From Bacteroidales bacterium (GTDB lineage Bacteria > Bacteroidota > Bacteroidia > Bacteroidales > VadinHA17): 64,000 bases of DNA. Of this stretch, positions 18,080 through 27,238 are shown piece by piece. The stretch covers positions 1 to 64,000 of the forward strand of contig JAGPFZ010000002.1 of NCBI GenBank assembly GCA_018056245.1. Direction: 5' to 3'. The position numbers and the translations under genes are program-made. Position 1 is the first letter of the stretch, and the number at the start of each line of letters is the position of its first letter. The notes under the pieces were generated by a model. That model worked only from the letters and a program-made list of their open reading frames with translations. It was not told where the DNA came from and did not search any database.

Positions 18080-19345
18080 TTAACGTTTCAGTAACACATC
18101 TTTCTCATAATTCTGGATTTCCCTAATATATTCTTCAGCTGTCGGTTTTCCGTTAACAAGACAGAAATAATCGTATATTGCACCGAAAGGTTTTGTTTTC
18201 ATTAGCTCGAGATATGCAAGCCGTTCGAAATTCTTTCCCTTGTTTTCAAACTCCACCAGCATACTTACAGGTTCCAGAAGTGCATACATAAAGGCAATCT
18301 GTGCCGACCGTGTACCTATAACATAGGCACCAGGGCGATTAAGGCTTGCATCGAAGAAATCGAGTCCAATATTCACTTTGTTTAAAGCTTTGGCTCTTAT
18401 TGTTTCCTGCGCAATAAGCATAAGCTCGTCATTTATTGTAAGAACATGATCGCTGTCCCATCTTACGCCACGAGTAAGATGAAGAAGAATCTCATCCACA
18501 TAAAGCAAGATAGCTGATATTTTATCGCCGATCTGTTCAGTCGGATGAAAATGACCGTTATCGAGCGTAATCATCTTGTTATTTTTCACGGCATAACCAA
18601 GATAGAAATCATAAGAACCTACAACCATCGATTCAGAGCCAATCCCAAAAAGCTTACTTTCGATAGAATCTTTAAGATATTCTTTTGGATATTCGATCGA
18701 AAATATTTCATCAAGAGAATTTTTTAGAATTTCCCTCAATGTATATCTGTCAACAGATGTATCCTTAGAACCATCCGGAATCCAGATATTATGGACCGAG
18801 GGTGTTCCGAGTTGCCTTCCCATTTCAGCGGCAATCTCACGACAGCGTTTCGTATGTTCTATCCAGAATCTACGGATCTTTTCATTTTTACTTGAAAGTG
18901 TAAAACCTTCATCAGCATAAGGATGCGAAAAGCACGTACAGTTGAAATCAAGTCCGATTCCTCTCCCCTTTGCCCAGTCAATCCATCCCTGAAAATGCTT
19001 TTTCTCTATCTGGTCACGCTCTACAAGTTTTCCACCAAACTCGCCATAAATTGAATGCAGATTTAATCGAAGCTTCCCGGGCAAGATAGACATAACTTTA
19101 TCGAGGTCGTTGCGCAACTGGTCAATATTTTTTGCTTTGCCAGGAAAGTTGCCTGTTACCTGAAGGCCGCCTCCCGCAAGTTCGGCATCCGGTTTCTCAA
19201 ATCCACCAACATCATCAGCCTGCCAGCAATGAAGGCTTATCGGAATATTTTTCATCTGCTCCAGAACAGAATCGGTACCGATACCAATTTCTGCATATTG
19301 CTCTTTTGCAATACTGTACGCTTTTTCAATATCAACTTTTTTCAT
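18080..19345 (-). CDS. rhaA: L-rhamnose isomerase
   Basis: A 421-residue cytoplasmic metalloenzyme that interconverts L-rhamnose and L-rhamnulose. The N-terminus (IPISLHCWQADDVGGFE), the motif GNFPGKAKN, the NLHSIYGE segment, the TPSVHNIWIPDG motif, KLFGIGSESMVVGSYDFY and DNGHFHPTE are all hallmarks of the RhaA family, and the length is the same as E. coli RhaA (419). It is the first gene of a two-gene operon with the kinase. The 516 bases upstream carry no regulator gene, so control must come from elsewhere. Confidence 0.95.
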   Translation of the reverse strand: MKKVDIEKAYSIAKEQYAEIGIGTDSVLEQMKNIPISLHCWQADDVGGFEKPDAELAGGGLQVTGNFPGKAKNIDQLRNDLDKVMSILPGKLRLNLHSIYGEFGGKLVERDQIEKKHFQGWIDWAKGRGIGLDFNCTCFSHPYADEGFTLSSKNEKIRRFWIEHTKRCREIAAEMGRQLGTPSVHNIWIPDGSKDTSVDRYTLREILKNSLDEIFSIEYPKEYLKDSIESKLFGIGSESMVVGSYDFYLGYAVKNNKMITLDNGHFHPTEQIGDKISAILLYVDEILLHLTRGVRWDSDHVLTINDELMLIAQETIRAKALNKVNIGLDFFDASLNRPGAYVIGTRSAQIAFMYALLEPVSMLVEFENKGKNFERLAYLELMKTKPFGAIYDYFCLVNGKPTAEEYIREIQNYEKDVLLKR

Positions 19346-19861
19346 CCGTAAATAATTATTAAGTTAAACAATATCAGCATATTGAAAACAGATAAGAAGT
19401 TAAAATTTCATCCGCGTGCTCGTGGCAACAAGTGTTTGTGCTTATCTGTTGATGTCAGTTTCATAAGCGGGGATTAACCACCAGTAAAAAACGACCTTTG
19501 TTTTTCTTTATGCTGCTTTTTCTATTTTCATAAATAAGAAATTAAAATTTTACCTTCAAAATCATCTTTCGTTATAAAATTACGAATTTAAAAATGTTTT
19601 TAATTAAGAAATTTATCAAAAAATGTCTTGCTTGAAAATTTAACATATATGTCGCAATGCTTTATAAAACATTGACAGATAATATTTTAATAAATTTATT
19701 CAATATAGTGAAAGTCAAATTGTTGAAAAAATCAACCACTTGTTAATATTTCTACATGTAAAACATAACATTGTATTTACAGAATATATATTTTCGTCGA
19801 AATTTTTAACAATAAAAACTAATTAAAAAGAAGAGATTTAAAAAGTAGTGAAACTCTTACG
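19346..19861. other. Divergent intergenic region
   Basis: This stretch separates rhaA (leftward) from the kamA-like gene (rightward) and must hold promoters for both. A weak candidate for the rightward gene is TTGT at 19771 with TATATTTTC at 19787-19795. I see no clear promoter for rhaA and no coding frame or structured RNA. Confidence 0.4.
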
Positions 19862-21103
19862 ATGAACACTAACAAGAACGAGGCAAGAGCTTTCCATGGA
19901 GAAGGCCGCCTCACGGGTTGCTCTTCAGATGAAGAGCCTGGCGCGAAAACCATGTATTTTTCGCAATTTGAAACCCCAGATCAGTTAGTTAGCAACCGGA
20001 ATGCGGACTTTATCAGCCGTTATTTCCCCTTGGCAACTGTCGATTTATGGAATGACTGGAGATGGCAACTCCGAAACTCGATAACGAGTTTAGAAGGTCT
20101 CCGGAAAGTTATGCGTCTTTCAGAGAAAGAAATTATGGCCATAAATAATCTTAAAGGCCGTCTTCCTTTGAGGGTTACTCCTTATTTTGCTTCCCTGATT
20201 TATAGCAGTGGACCATCAAATCCTTTACGAAGGATTGTAGTTCCTGTTGTGGAAGAGCTTATTCAGCTTCCGAATGAGAGGACCGATCCGCTTCATGAAG
20301 CGTCGAATTCACCGGTTAAAGGGATTGTCCACAGATATCCCGACAGAGTATTGTTTACCGTCACTCAGATTTGCTCCGCATACTGCAGGTATTGTACTCG
20401 GTCGTATTCCGTTGGTAAACTCGATAAACTCGGAAAAAGTGATTTCGAAAAAGCTTTCGATTATATACGTAGTCATAAAGAAGTTAGAGACGTTCTTATA
20501 AGTGGAGGTGATCCGCTTACGATGTCGGACGAAATGCTGGATTACATATTAAAGAATATAAGAAATATTCCAACTGTTGAAATAATCAGGATAGGCACAC
20601 GCGTGCCTGTCGTATTACCACAGAGGATAACGGATAATCTTATTACTATTCTCAAAAAATATCATCCGCTCTTTATAAGCCTTCATTTTACTCATCCCGA
20701 TGAGATTACAAAAGAGTGTGCAGATGCATGCAATAAACTGGCTGACGGAGGCTTCCCGTTAGGAAGTCAGACAGTTCTTCTCAAAGGAATAAACGATAAT
20801 GTCGAGGTTATGAAAAAGCTATTTCATAAACTGCTTATGATACGCGTTAGGCCTTATTATCTTTATCAATGTGATTTGATTCCAGGTTCCGGGCATTTTC
20901 GTACATCTGTAAGGAAGGGGATCGAGATAATAAATGGTCTTAGAGGCTTTACCAGCGGATACGCAATACCTCAGTATGTCATCGATGCGCCTGGCGGAGG
21001 TGGAAAAATCCCTATCCTGCCAAACTATATAGTCGAACACAACAATAAAAAAATTGTTCTTCGCAACTATAAAGGTACTATTTGCGAATATCCTGAAATT
21101 TAA
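19862..21103 (+). CDS. kamA: KamA-family radical SAM aminomutase, lysine 2,3-aminomutase-like
   Basis: A 413-residue radical SAM/PLP enzyme. It shows the cluster motif C171-SAY-C175-RY-C178, the following Arg (R180) that holds the substrate carboxylate in lysine 2,3-aminomutase, the PLP lysine in DAPGGGGK (K382), and both Asp residues that bind the lysine side-chain amine in the Clostridium enzyme (D338 in QCDL, D375 in IDAP). This supports L-lysine to beta-lysine chemistry. Oddly, the protein stops right after the PLP domain and lacks the C-terminal zinc-binding Cys tail of the Clostridium enzyme. It also has about 50 extra N-terminal residues, and an in-frame ATG at 19952 is an alternative start. 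It lies 6 bases before two ATP-grasp ligase genes. Confidence 0.85.
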   Translation: MNTNKNEARAFHGEGRLTGCSSDEEPGAKTMYFSQFETPDQLVSNRNADFISRYFPLATVDLWNDWRWQLRNSITSLEGLRKVMRLSEKEIMAINNLKGRLPLRVTPYFASLIYSSGPSNPLRRIVVPVVEELIQLPNERTDPLHEASNSPVKGIVHRYPDRVLFTVTQICSAYCRYCTRSYSVGKLDKLGKSDFEKAFDYIRSHKEVRDVLISGGDPLTMSDEMLDYILKNIRNIPTVEIIRIGTRVPVVLPQRITDNLITILKKYHPLFISLHFTHPDEITKECADACNKLADGGFPLGSQTVLLKGINDNVEVMKKLFHKLLMIRVRPYYLYQCDLIPGSGHFRTSVRKGIEIINGLRGFTSGYAIPQYVIDAPGGGGKIPILPNYIVEHNNKKIVLRNYKGTICEYPEI

Positions 21104-21109
21104 TTATTT

Positions 21110-22084
21110 ATGAAAGTCGGTTTGACTTTTGACCTACGATCGTGGTATCTTGATCGTGGGTTTTCTTTGGAAGATACTGCCGAGTTCGATCAGGAACAAA
21201 CAATTAATGCAATACAGGATGCGTTGCATCTGCTTAAGTTGGAAACTGAAGAAATAGGGAATGTGTTCCAGCTTATTGAAGCATTAGCATCAGGTAAAAA
21301 ATGGGATATTGTTTTTAATATTGCAGAAGGACTTTATGGCGACGGAAGGGAATCGGTTGTTCCTGCAATACTCGACCAGTACAGGATACCTTATGTTTTC
21401 AGTGGCCCGGTCGTTCTGGGAGTTTCACTTAATAAATATCTATGCCGTCTGATTGTTTCTTCGGCTGGTGTTCCTGTGGCTCAAGGCATGCTGATTACTT
21501 CAATAAAAGACACGGAAAAATGCGATCTTCAATACCCTCTTTTCATCAAGCCGGTTTCGGAAGGCACAGGGAAAGGCATAACAGAAAAGAATATAATTAA
21601 AAATCCATCTGAGTTAAAGGAAATTTCAAATTATCTTCTTAATAGGTTTAACCAGCCCGTACTTGTGGAAGAATATCTTCCCGGGAAGGAGTTTACTGTG
21701 GGCATTATTGGTACCGGAGATGAAGCTGTCGCCATTGGAGGGATGGAAATAATATGCAATAATGATTTGCCATATTCACTCGATTATAAGAAACATTATG
21801 ACGTAATGTGTAAATATTTACCTATGAATGAAAAATATGCAAAGGAATCTGAATCGGTTGCCCTGCGAGTATGGAAAGCTATTGGTGGAGTTGATGCGGG
21901 ACGAGTTGATTTAAAAGCCGACAAAAATGGAAAGCTCTGTTTTATGGAAGTAAATCCTCTCGCAGGACTTCACCCAATTGATTCGGATCTCGTAATACTT
22001 TCTCGCTTTGCAGGAATTGAGTATAACGAACTAATTGAAAGAATTATCAAATCAGCATTCAAAAGATATAATTTTAAATTATGA
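21110..22084 (+). CDS. ATP-grasp ligase, D-Ala-D-Ala ligase-like (first of two)
   Basis: A 324-residue ATP-grasp enzyme resembling D-Ala-D-Ala ligase. Visible are the N-terminal NIAEGLYGDGRES stretch, the ATP-binding IKPVSEGTGKGI loop, VEEYLPGKEFTVG, and the metal-binding end GRVDLKADKNGKLCFMEVNPLAGLHP. Such enzymes join two amino or acyl acids through an acyl phosphate. It lies between the aminomutase gene and a second ATP-grasp gene (ATGA overlap at 22081-22084), so it may activate or accept beta-lysine. It is not the cell-wall Ddl by context, since no mur or fts genes are near. Confidence 0.82.
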   Translation: MKVGLTFDLRSWYLDRGFSLEDTAEFDQEQTINAIQDALHLLKLETEEIGNVFQLIEALASGKKWDIVFNIAEGLYGDGRESVVPAILDQYRIPYVFSGPVVLGVSLNKYLCRLIVSSAGVPVAQGMLITSIKDTEKCDLQYPLFIKPVSEGTGKGITEKNIIKNPSELKEISNYLLNRFNQPVLVEEYLPGKEFTVGIIGTGDEAVAIGGMEIICNNDLPYSLDYKKHYDVMCKYLPMNEKYAKESESVALRVWKAIGGVDAGRVDLKADKNGKLCFMEVNPLAGLHPIDSDLVILSRFAGIEYNELIERIIKSAFKRYNFKL

Positions 22085-23046
22085 AGTGTTGCATTTTGTA
22101 TAATCAGCCAGCAGAGAATGCTCTTCCAGACGAGCTCGACATACTTGACCAGGTGGACTGGATTGAAATCAACCTTAATAAAATGGGAATCTGTACATTC
22201 CGCAAAGGAATTACAAACAATTTTATAAATGAAATTTCATTGCTGGCAAAAGATGAGTTTGATTTCGTATTCAACCTTGTAGAATCAATAAACAATAAAG
22301 GAGAACTTCTTTACTTCATACCGGCAGTTTTGAATATGTACGAATTGCCTTATACAGGTAATCCTCTTGAAGCGATGTTCCTGACAACAAGTAAATTACT
22401 TACGGCTAAAATACTAAAAAAGGCCGGAATAAAAACTCCTGAAACATTCGATATGTCTTCAAAGAAATATCTAAAACCCGGAGAAAAATATATCATTAAA
22501 CCTGTATGGGAAGATGGTTCGCAGGGAATTACAGCGGAATCTGTATTCGTTTATGGTCCGGAATATGAAAAAAAAATTCTTGGACTAAAACAAACACACT
22601 GGTTAATACAGGAATTTATTGAAGGGAGAGAATTTAATATCAGCATTGTTGGCGGGCAGGATTCTAAACCTGAAATATTACCTATTGCTGAAATGATGTT
22701 TAGGGATTTTGGCCCGGACAGGCCTACTATCCTTGATTTTAAAGCAAAATGGATTGAAGGAAGCTTTGAATACGAAAATACTATTCGTCAATTTCCCGGT
22801 GATAAACTTGATAAAGCACTTAAAATGAAAATGGAAAACATAGCTTTAAAATGCTGGAATATTTTTGGATTGAAAGGTTATGCAAGAGTTGATATAAGGG
22901 TGGACAAAAACAACAATCCTTTTGTGATTGAGATAAACGCTAATCCATGCATCTCACATAACGGGGGATTTGTTGCAGCCACTGAAGAAGCAGGTTATGA
23001 GTTTACAGAAGTTTTGAAACGAATCATTAATGATTTAAACTGTTGA
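22081..23046 (+). CDS. ATP-grasp ligase, D-Ala-D-Ala ligase-like (second of two)
   Basis: A 321-residue ATP-grasp enzyme, a diverged paralogue of the upstream one. It has the matching NLVESINNKGELL segment, the IIKPVWEDGSQGI nucleotide loop, IQEFIEGREFNIS and the metal-binding ARVDIRVDKNNNPFVIEINANP end. It is translationally coupled to the first ligase. Two different ATP-grasp ligases after one aminomutase suggest two successive amide bonds or a heterodimeric ligase. The product is not known. Confidence 0.82.
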   Translation: MKCCILYNQPAENALPDELDILDQVDWIEINLNKMGICTFRKGITNNFINEISLLAKDEFDFVFNLVESINNKGELLYFIPAVLNMYELPYTGNPLEAMFLTTSKLLTAKILKKAGIKTPETFDMSSKKYLKPGEKYIIKPVWEDGSQGITAESVFVYGPEYEKKILGLKQTHWLIQEFIEGREFNISIVGGQDSKPEILPIAEMMFRDFGPDRPTILDFKAKWIEGSFEYENTIRQFPGDKLDKALKMKMENIALKCWNIFGLKGYARVDIRVDKNNNPFVIEINANPCISHNGGFVAATEEAGYEFTEVLKRIINDLNC

Positions 23047-23223
23047 CAGACATTGCATTTTAATGTTAATCACAAAAAAGATAGTGCTAATATATTGCTG
23101 CAGTTTATTTTTCGAAAACAATTATCGGTTTATGAATTAACTGAAAAAATGACTTTATTTCAGTAATTTATTCTTAACTTTATACTTTGTAAAGAATATT
23201 AGGCAAACTAAATCGTGTAATAT

Positions 23224-23442
23224 ATGAAAAAATTTCTGCTTCGTCTGGTTTTGACTGCGACAAGTTTAACTGTCTTTTCACATACACCGCTGGTGTTTAA
23301 CTATAACGCAGTTGCAATAGATAATTCTGGAAATCCCATTGTAAATGCCACTTTATAGCTGTGTCTTTCCATACTATCTGGTATAACAGGTTTTTATTCT
23401 TTTGGTAGAGGCACTCCTAATATTTCGTATGTTTTCCTATAA
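23224..23442 (+). pseudogene. Decayed N-terminal fragment of a secreted Bacteroidetes surface-type protein
   Basis: An ATG at 23224 opens a 44-residue frame with a signal peptide (MKKFLLRLVLTATSLTVFS) and then FNYNAVAIDNSGNPIVNATL before a TAG at 23356. That segment resembles the conserved start of large Bacteroidetes secreted proteins (pattern FxYQAVxRDxSGNPIxN). Reading through the stop in the same frame gives LCLSILSGITG and FGRGTPNIS, which also fits that domain, until a TAA at 23440. This looks like a gene start broken by a stop and internal deletions. The remaining bases of the 23047-23500 gap show nothing else. Confidence 0.5.
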
Positions 23443-23500
23443 AATTTTTAGGTATTACTGATTCCGAAACGAAAAACGTTAAACAAAGCATTAGTTTTTT

Positions 23501-24163
23501 ATGGACGTAAAAATTGAAGAAAGCTGGAAAAGAAGACTGGCTGGTGAATTCGAAAAAGAGTATTTTATAGAACTTACGGAGTTCGTCAGGGAAGAATACC
23601 GTACCAAAACTATCTATCCACCCGGAAGTTTGATTTTCAATGCATTCAACCTTTGCCCATTCGACAGAGTAAAAGCTGTAATTATCGGGCAGGATCCATA
23701 TCACGGGCCGGGTCAGGCACACGGTCTATGCTTCTCAGTCAGGGATGGTGTCCCTCTTCCTCCCAGCCTGATAAATATTTTTAAGGAAATTGAATCGGAT
23801 CTTGGAATTCCATTTCCGTCGTCGGGTAACCTCGAGAGGTGGGCAAGACAGGGTGTACTACTGCTTAATGCCATACTTACTGTAAGGGAAAATCAGGCTG
23901 GCTCGCATCAGGGAAGAGGATGGGAGAGATTTACCGATGCTGCAATAAGGATTCTTAATAATGAGAAAAACAATCTTGTCTTTTTTCTGTGGGGTGCGTA
24001 CGCTCAGAAAAAAGGAGAAAACATAGATAAAACAAAACATCTGGTACTTGAATCGGTTCATCCCTCGCCCCTCTCAGCGGAAAGAGGTTTCTTTGGAAAC
24101 AGACATTTCAGTAAGTGCAATAAATATCTTGCAGAAAATGGGATCGAGCCTATAAAATGGTAA
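23501..24163 (+). CDS. ung: Uracil-DNA glycosylase
   Basis: A 220-residue family 1 uracil-DNA glycosylase, which removes uracil from DNA to start base excision repair. The water-activating motif GQDPYHG (residues 63-69, catalytic D65) and the DNA-binding HPSPLS motif (187-192) are intact, and the length is standard. It stands alone on the plus strand, converging on the gene at 24176-24568. Confidence 0.96.
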   Translation: MDVKIEESWKRRLAGEFEKEYFIELTEFVREEYRTKTIYPPGSLIFNAFNLCPFDRVKAVIIGQDPYHGPGQAHGLCFSVRDGVPLPPSLINIFKEIESDLGIPFPSSGNLERWARQGVLLLNAILTVRENQAGSHQGRGWERFTDAAIRILNNEKNNLVFFLWGAYAQKKGENIDKTKHLVLESVHPSPLSAERGFFGNRHFSKCNKYLAENGIEPIKW

Positions 24164-24175
24164 GATGAATCATTT

Positions 24176-24568
24176 TCATTTCAATGGAGATTCCATAATA
24201 ACATTATGAATTTTCAATTTCCTCAGGGCATCGCTCTCAATAAAAATCTCATAAGTAGCTTTCACCTGTCCAAGATATTGCATATATGCATATATAACTG
24301 TGTCAGTTTTATATTTATCTCCGTTTATAAGCGCAGATATATTTGCTTTGGGATAAGCCACTTCGAACCGGAAATAATCTGTTGTATCTCCTGCTTCCAG
24401 TATGCCAAAGTTATAAATTCCTCCGCCTGTCTCAACTGTAAGCTCATTCATTGTAACGTTCGAAAGATTTGTTACTCTTATGTCGGTAGGACCCAGAGGC
24501 TCCTTTTCTGTCTTCTTGCAGGCAGTTATAAGCAAAATTGCAACAAGAAAAATAACCAGCTTTCTCAT
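24176..24568 (-). CDS. Small lipoprotein of unknown function
   Basis: A 130-residue protein with a lipoprotein signal (MRKLVIFLVAILLITAC, Cys at 17) followed by a Lys/Glu-rich linker and a compact beta-rich domain. No named family is recognised. It lies 63 bases downstream of batE on the same strand and could be the last gene of the Bat cluster or independent. Confidence 0.7.
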   Translation of the reverse strand: MRKLVIFLVAILLITACKKTEKEPLGPTDIRVTNLSNVTMNELTVETGGGIYNFGILEAGDTTDYFRFEVAYPKANISALINGDKYKTDTVIYAYMQYLGQVKATYEIFIESDALRKLKIHNVIMESPLK

Positions 24569-24631
24569 AAATCTATTATGTAGGGCACTTTATGGATATG
24601 ACCTGAAATATAATGAATTAGTTGCACTTGT

Positions 24632-25399
24632 TTATATTTTTTCCAGGCTATTCGATGTAACCCAGCCTTTATTGCCGTCGGGTAGTCTGATTTCGTACCA
24701 ATTACCCACGTTGTCGGTAACGGTTACTTTTGTGCCTTCATGAATAAGGAAGAGGTCGGTACCGCTGGCATCGGGAGAGCTTTTCCCGTTTACCTGAGGG
24801 CTCATAATTATTGCTTTGCCGCTGTCGGTCACAAGTCGTTTGTTCCTCAAAGAAAAGGCCAGCGATGAGCCGCTTATTAAAAACATTACAACGGCACACC
24901 AGAAAGTAATAACTTTGATCCGGTAAACGGAACTGAACAAACAAACCGACAGTAATGACAGAAATAAAACAAATGAGATAATGCTTATAATAGCCCATGT
25001 ATTGGAAGAAATAATAAGGGCTATAAAATTAAACCATGTAACTATAAAGAATTCCGGCACTTCTACAAATTTATCAACTACAAAGGTTCTGGCAACCTGA
25101 AGATTGTAGCTTATATCTTCATCTGCAGGCTTAAGCAGAAGAGCTCTTTCGTAAAAAAGTATTGCATGTGGAATATCATTAAGTTTAAAAAAAGCGTTCC
25201 CGATATTATAATTCAAGTTTGCCGACCTGAAACCTGAATTATATATAGAAAGCCATATTTCGAGAGCTTCCTGATACTTTCCTGAAATATATAATTCGGT
25301 TCCTTCCTTGAATTTCTCATCCGGAAACTCAGTACTGCTGACTGCATATAAAATATTAACCGAAGTCAATAACACCAAAAGAAAAAATAGCTTTCTCAT
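24632..25399 (-). CDS. batE: BatE-like TPR and SH3 membrane protein
   Basis: A 255-residue protein with a signal peptide (about 1-20), TPR repeats at about 25-105 (EALEIWLSIYNSG, NYNIGNAFFKLND, AILFYERALLLKP), two membrane helices at about 120-185, and a bacterial SH3-type end (VTVTDNVGNWYEIRLPDGNKGWV). This is the typical BatE layout in Bacteroides aerotolerance operons. The Bat proteins are thought to form a membrane or periplasmic complex; the exact molecular role is unsettled. It is 10 bases downstream of batD. Confidence 0.85.
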   Translation of the reverse strand: MRKLFFLLVLLTSVNILYAVSSTEFPDEKFKEGTELYISGKYQEALEIWLSIYNSGFRSANLNYNIGNAFFKLNDIPHAILFYERALLLKPADEDISYNLQVARTFVVDKFVEVPEFFIVTWFNFIALIISSNTWAIISIISFVLFLSLLSVCLFSSVYRIKVITFWCAVVMFLISGSSLAFSLRNKRLVTDSGKAIIMSPQVNGKSSPDASGTDLFLIHEGTKVTVTDNVGNWYEIRLPDGNKGWVTSNSLEKI

Positions 25400-25409
25400 C
25401 TTGCTAATA

Positions 25410-27230
25410 CTATCCTAATTTGTTTTCTACACTCTTTATAATTCTTGTTGCCTCTTTAAATATCTCGGCAGCTTCGGCAGGTGGAGCAGCAGGAGCGAAT
25501 CTTGCAAATTCACACTTATCAATAAGGTTCTTTATCTGTTCAACCTGATTTTCGTCAAAACCTTTCTCTTTCAGCGACTCGATGATTTTTTCTCTGTTTA
25601 TTTCAGCAAAAGGTATTGAAAGTTTATCACTTAAATAACTCCATAAAGCTTTATGAAGTTCTTCATAAAATTTTTCATTATCTCCCGATCTGAGATATTG
25701 TTCTGCAAATCTCAACCGTTTTTTGGCAATTTTCCCTGCTTTTCTGTTTCGTACTCTTGCAACGTCGGCATTTCTGCGGACGTGTTCGCGTCTTATTACC
25801 AGAACAATGACAAAAAGAAGAAAAGCAATCAGATAGATATAGGGAAAAATCCGGCTTGTTGCAACGAATTTATCCAATTTGATCCATGTTCCGGGAACGG
25901 ATTTTATGAACCTTATATCTTTCCCAAGGTATTTGACATCTTCCTTGGTTACACCTCCGAACATTGTTACTTCACCTGCTTGTTCTTTACCTTTAAGCGC
26001 ATGGAACCTGAACTCGTTTGTTGAAACTCTTTCGTACTTCTTTGTTGAAAGGTTAAAATACGAATAAGTAATAGAAGGAATAATAAAATCTCCATGATGA
26101 CGCGGAATCAGAACATATTCAAAAGTTTTCTGTCCTGTAGTTCCTGAAGCAGTATTTTTAAAATTATCTATAATCTTTGGATCATATATTTCGATATCCG
26201 GCGAGAGCTTCAATATCGGCTTACTGGCAAATTTTATATTACCGGTTCCACTAATTGTTATTTTAAAATTAAGTGCATCATTGACGTTTACAGTATCTTT
26301 ATCTAATGTTGCAGAAATTTTAATGTTTCCCACCACTCCGGAAAAATCTTCAGGTTTACCTTCCGGTAAAGGTTTTACTTTAATTTTTAAAGGTAGAGAA
26401 GCAAGGACACGCGGAGTATTGATAAATCTTGAAAAGAAATCGCCAAAAAAGGGATCTGGTTCACTCATTCTTTGTTGTACAAGTGCAGTTATCTGCACCG
26501 GTTCTATTGTCACTTCGCCTGTTATCTGAGGAAAGAGCAGAAATTGCTGAATTATTCCGGTGCCATATATTACTCCGTTAATATTTTCCCTTTGAAGAGC
26601 AGTAAGTGGAGGTGTTTCAATGTTTTCTTTAATAAATCCTTTAAAATCCGGATATTTAACCTCTTCAAGCCCTGCAAGGTCTGTTCTGCTAAATATTTTC
26701 AACGCTACTGTTAGAGGTTCTCCCACAAAGACCTCAGTTTTATTTGGAATAAGCCTTACATACAAGTCGCTGCCTGTGGTTTGCAGGTTATCAACAGACT
26801 GATTTCCCTGAGGTTTAACGGTTCCTGGTTGTGTTTGCTTTGCAGCGGCGCTGCTAATAACTTCAATAAAAATCGAATCGGAAATGTATTCTTTATTCTT
26901 TATTTTTATTATCGCAGGTGGAATGACAAATTTACCTTCATTTATTGCCTGAAGGTAATAAGTGTAAGTATATGAGACTTCTCTCGAAATTTTTCCATTA
27001 ATTATCTGAGTACTCGAGCTATAAGAAGTTTGTGGGCCCATAAGTACATTAAAACCGGTAATAGAAGGAGCAATAAATTCTCCTCCGGCAGCATTTATGG
27101 TCCAACTTATAGTGAACTGCTCACCCAGATTTACCACACCTGGATAATCAGTTCTAATATAAATATCTTGTGCCGCTAATCGAAAGGGTACAATAAAAAG
27201 TACAATAAATATCCTGTATATTTTTCCCAT
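25410..27230 (-). CDS. batD: BatD aerotolerance protein
   Basis: A 606-residue BatD-family protein. It has a signal peptide (about 1-20), several beta-sandwich domains with the family pattern LYVRLIPNKTEVFVGEPLTV and GNIKISATLDKDTVNVND, one membrane helix at about 455-473 (IFPYIYLIAFLLFVIVLVI), and a basic cytoplasmic tail with a helical domain. Length and order match BatD of Bacteroides. It lies between batC (8-base gap) and batE. Confidence 0.9.
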   Translation of the reverse strand: MGKIYRIFIVLFIVPFRLAAQDIYIRTDYPGVVNLGEQFTISWTINAAGGEFIAPSITGFNVLMGPQTSYSSSTQIINGKISREVSYTYTYYLQAINEGKFVIPPAIIKIKNKEYISDSIFIEVISSAAAKQTQPGTVKPQGNQSVDNLQTTGSDLYVRLIPNKTEVFVGEPLTVALKIFSRTDLAGLEEVKYPDFKGFIKENIETPPLTALQRENINGVIYGTGIIQQFLLFPQITGEVTIEPVQITALVQQRMSEPDPFFGDFFSRFINTPRVLASLPLKIKVKPLPEGKPEDFSGVVGNIKISATLDKDTVNVNDALNFKITISGTGNIKFASKPILKLSPDIEIYDPKIIDNFKNTASGTTGQKTFEYVLIPRHHGDFIIPSITYSYFNLSTKKYERVSTNEFRFHALKGKEQAGEVTMFGGVTKEDVKYLGKDIRFIKSVPGTWIKLDKFVATSRIFPYIYLIAFLLFVIVLVIRREHVRRNADVARVRNRKAGKIAKKRLRFAEQYLRSGDNEKFYEELHKALWSYLSDKLSIPFAEINREKIIESLKEKGFDENQVEQIKNLIDKCEFARFAPAAPPAEAAEIFKEATRIIKSVENKLG

Positions 27231-27238
27231 ATTTTAGT

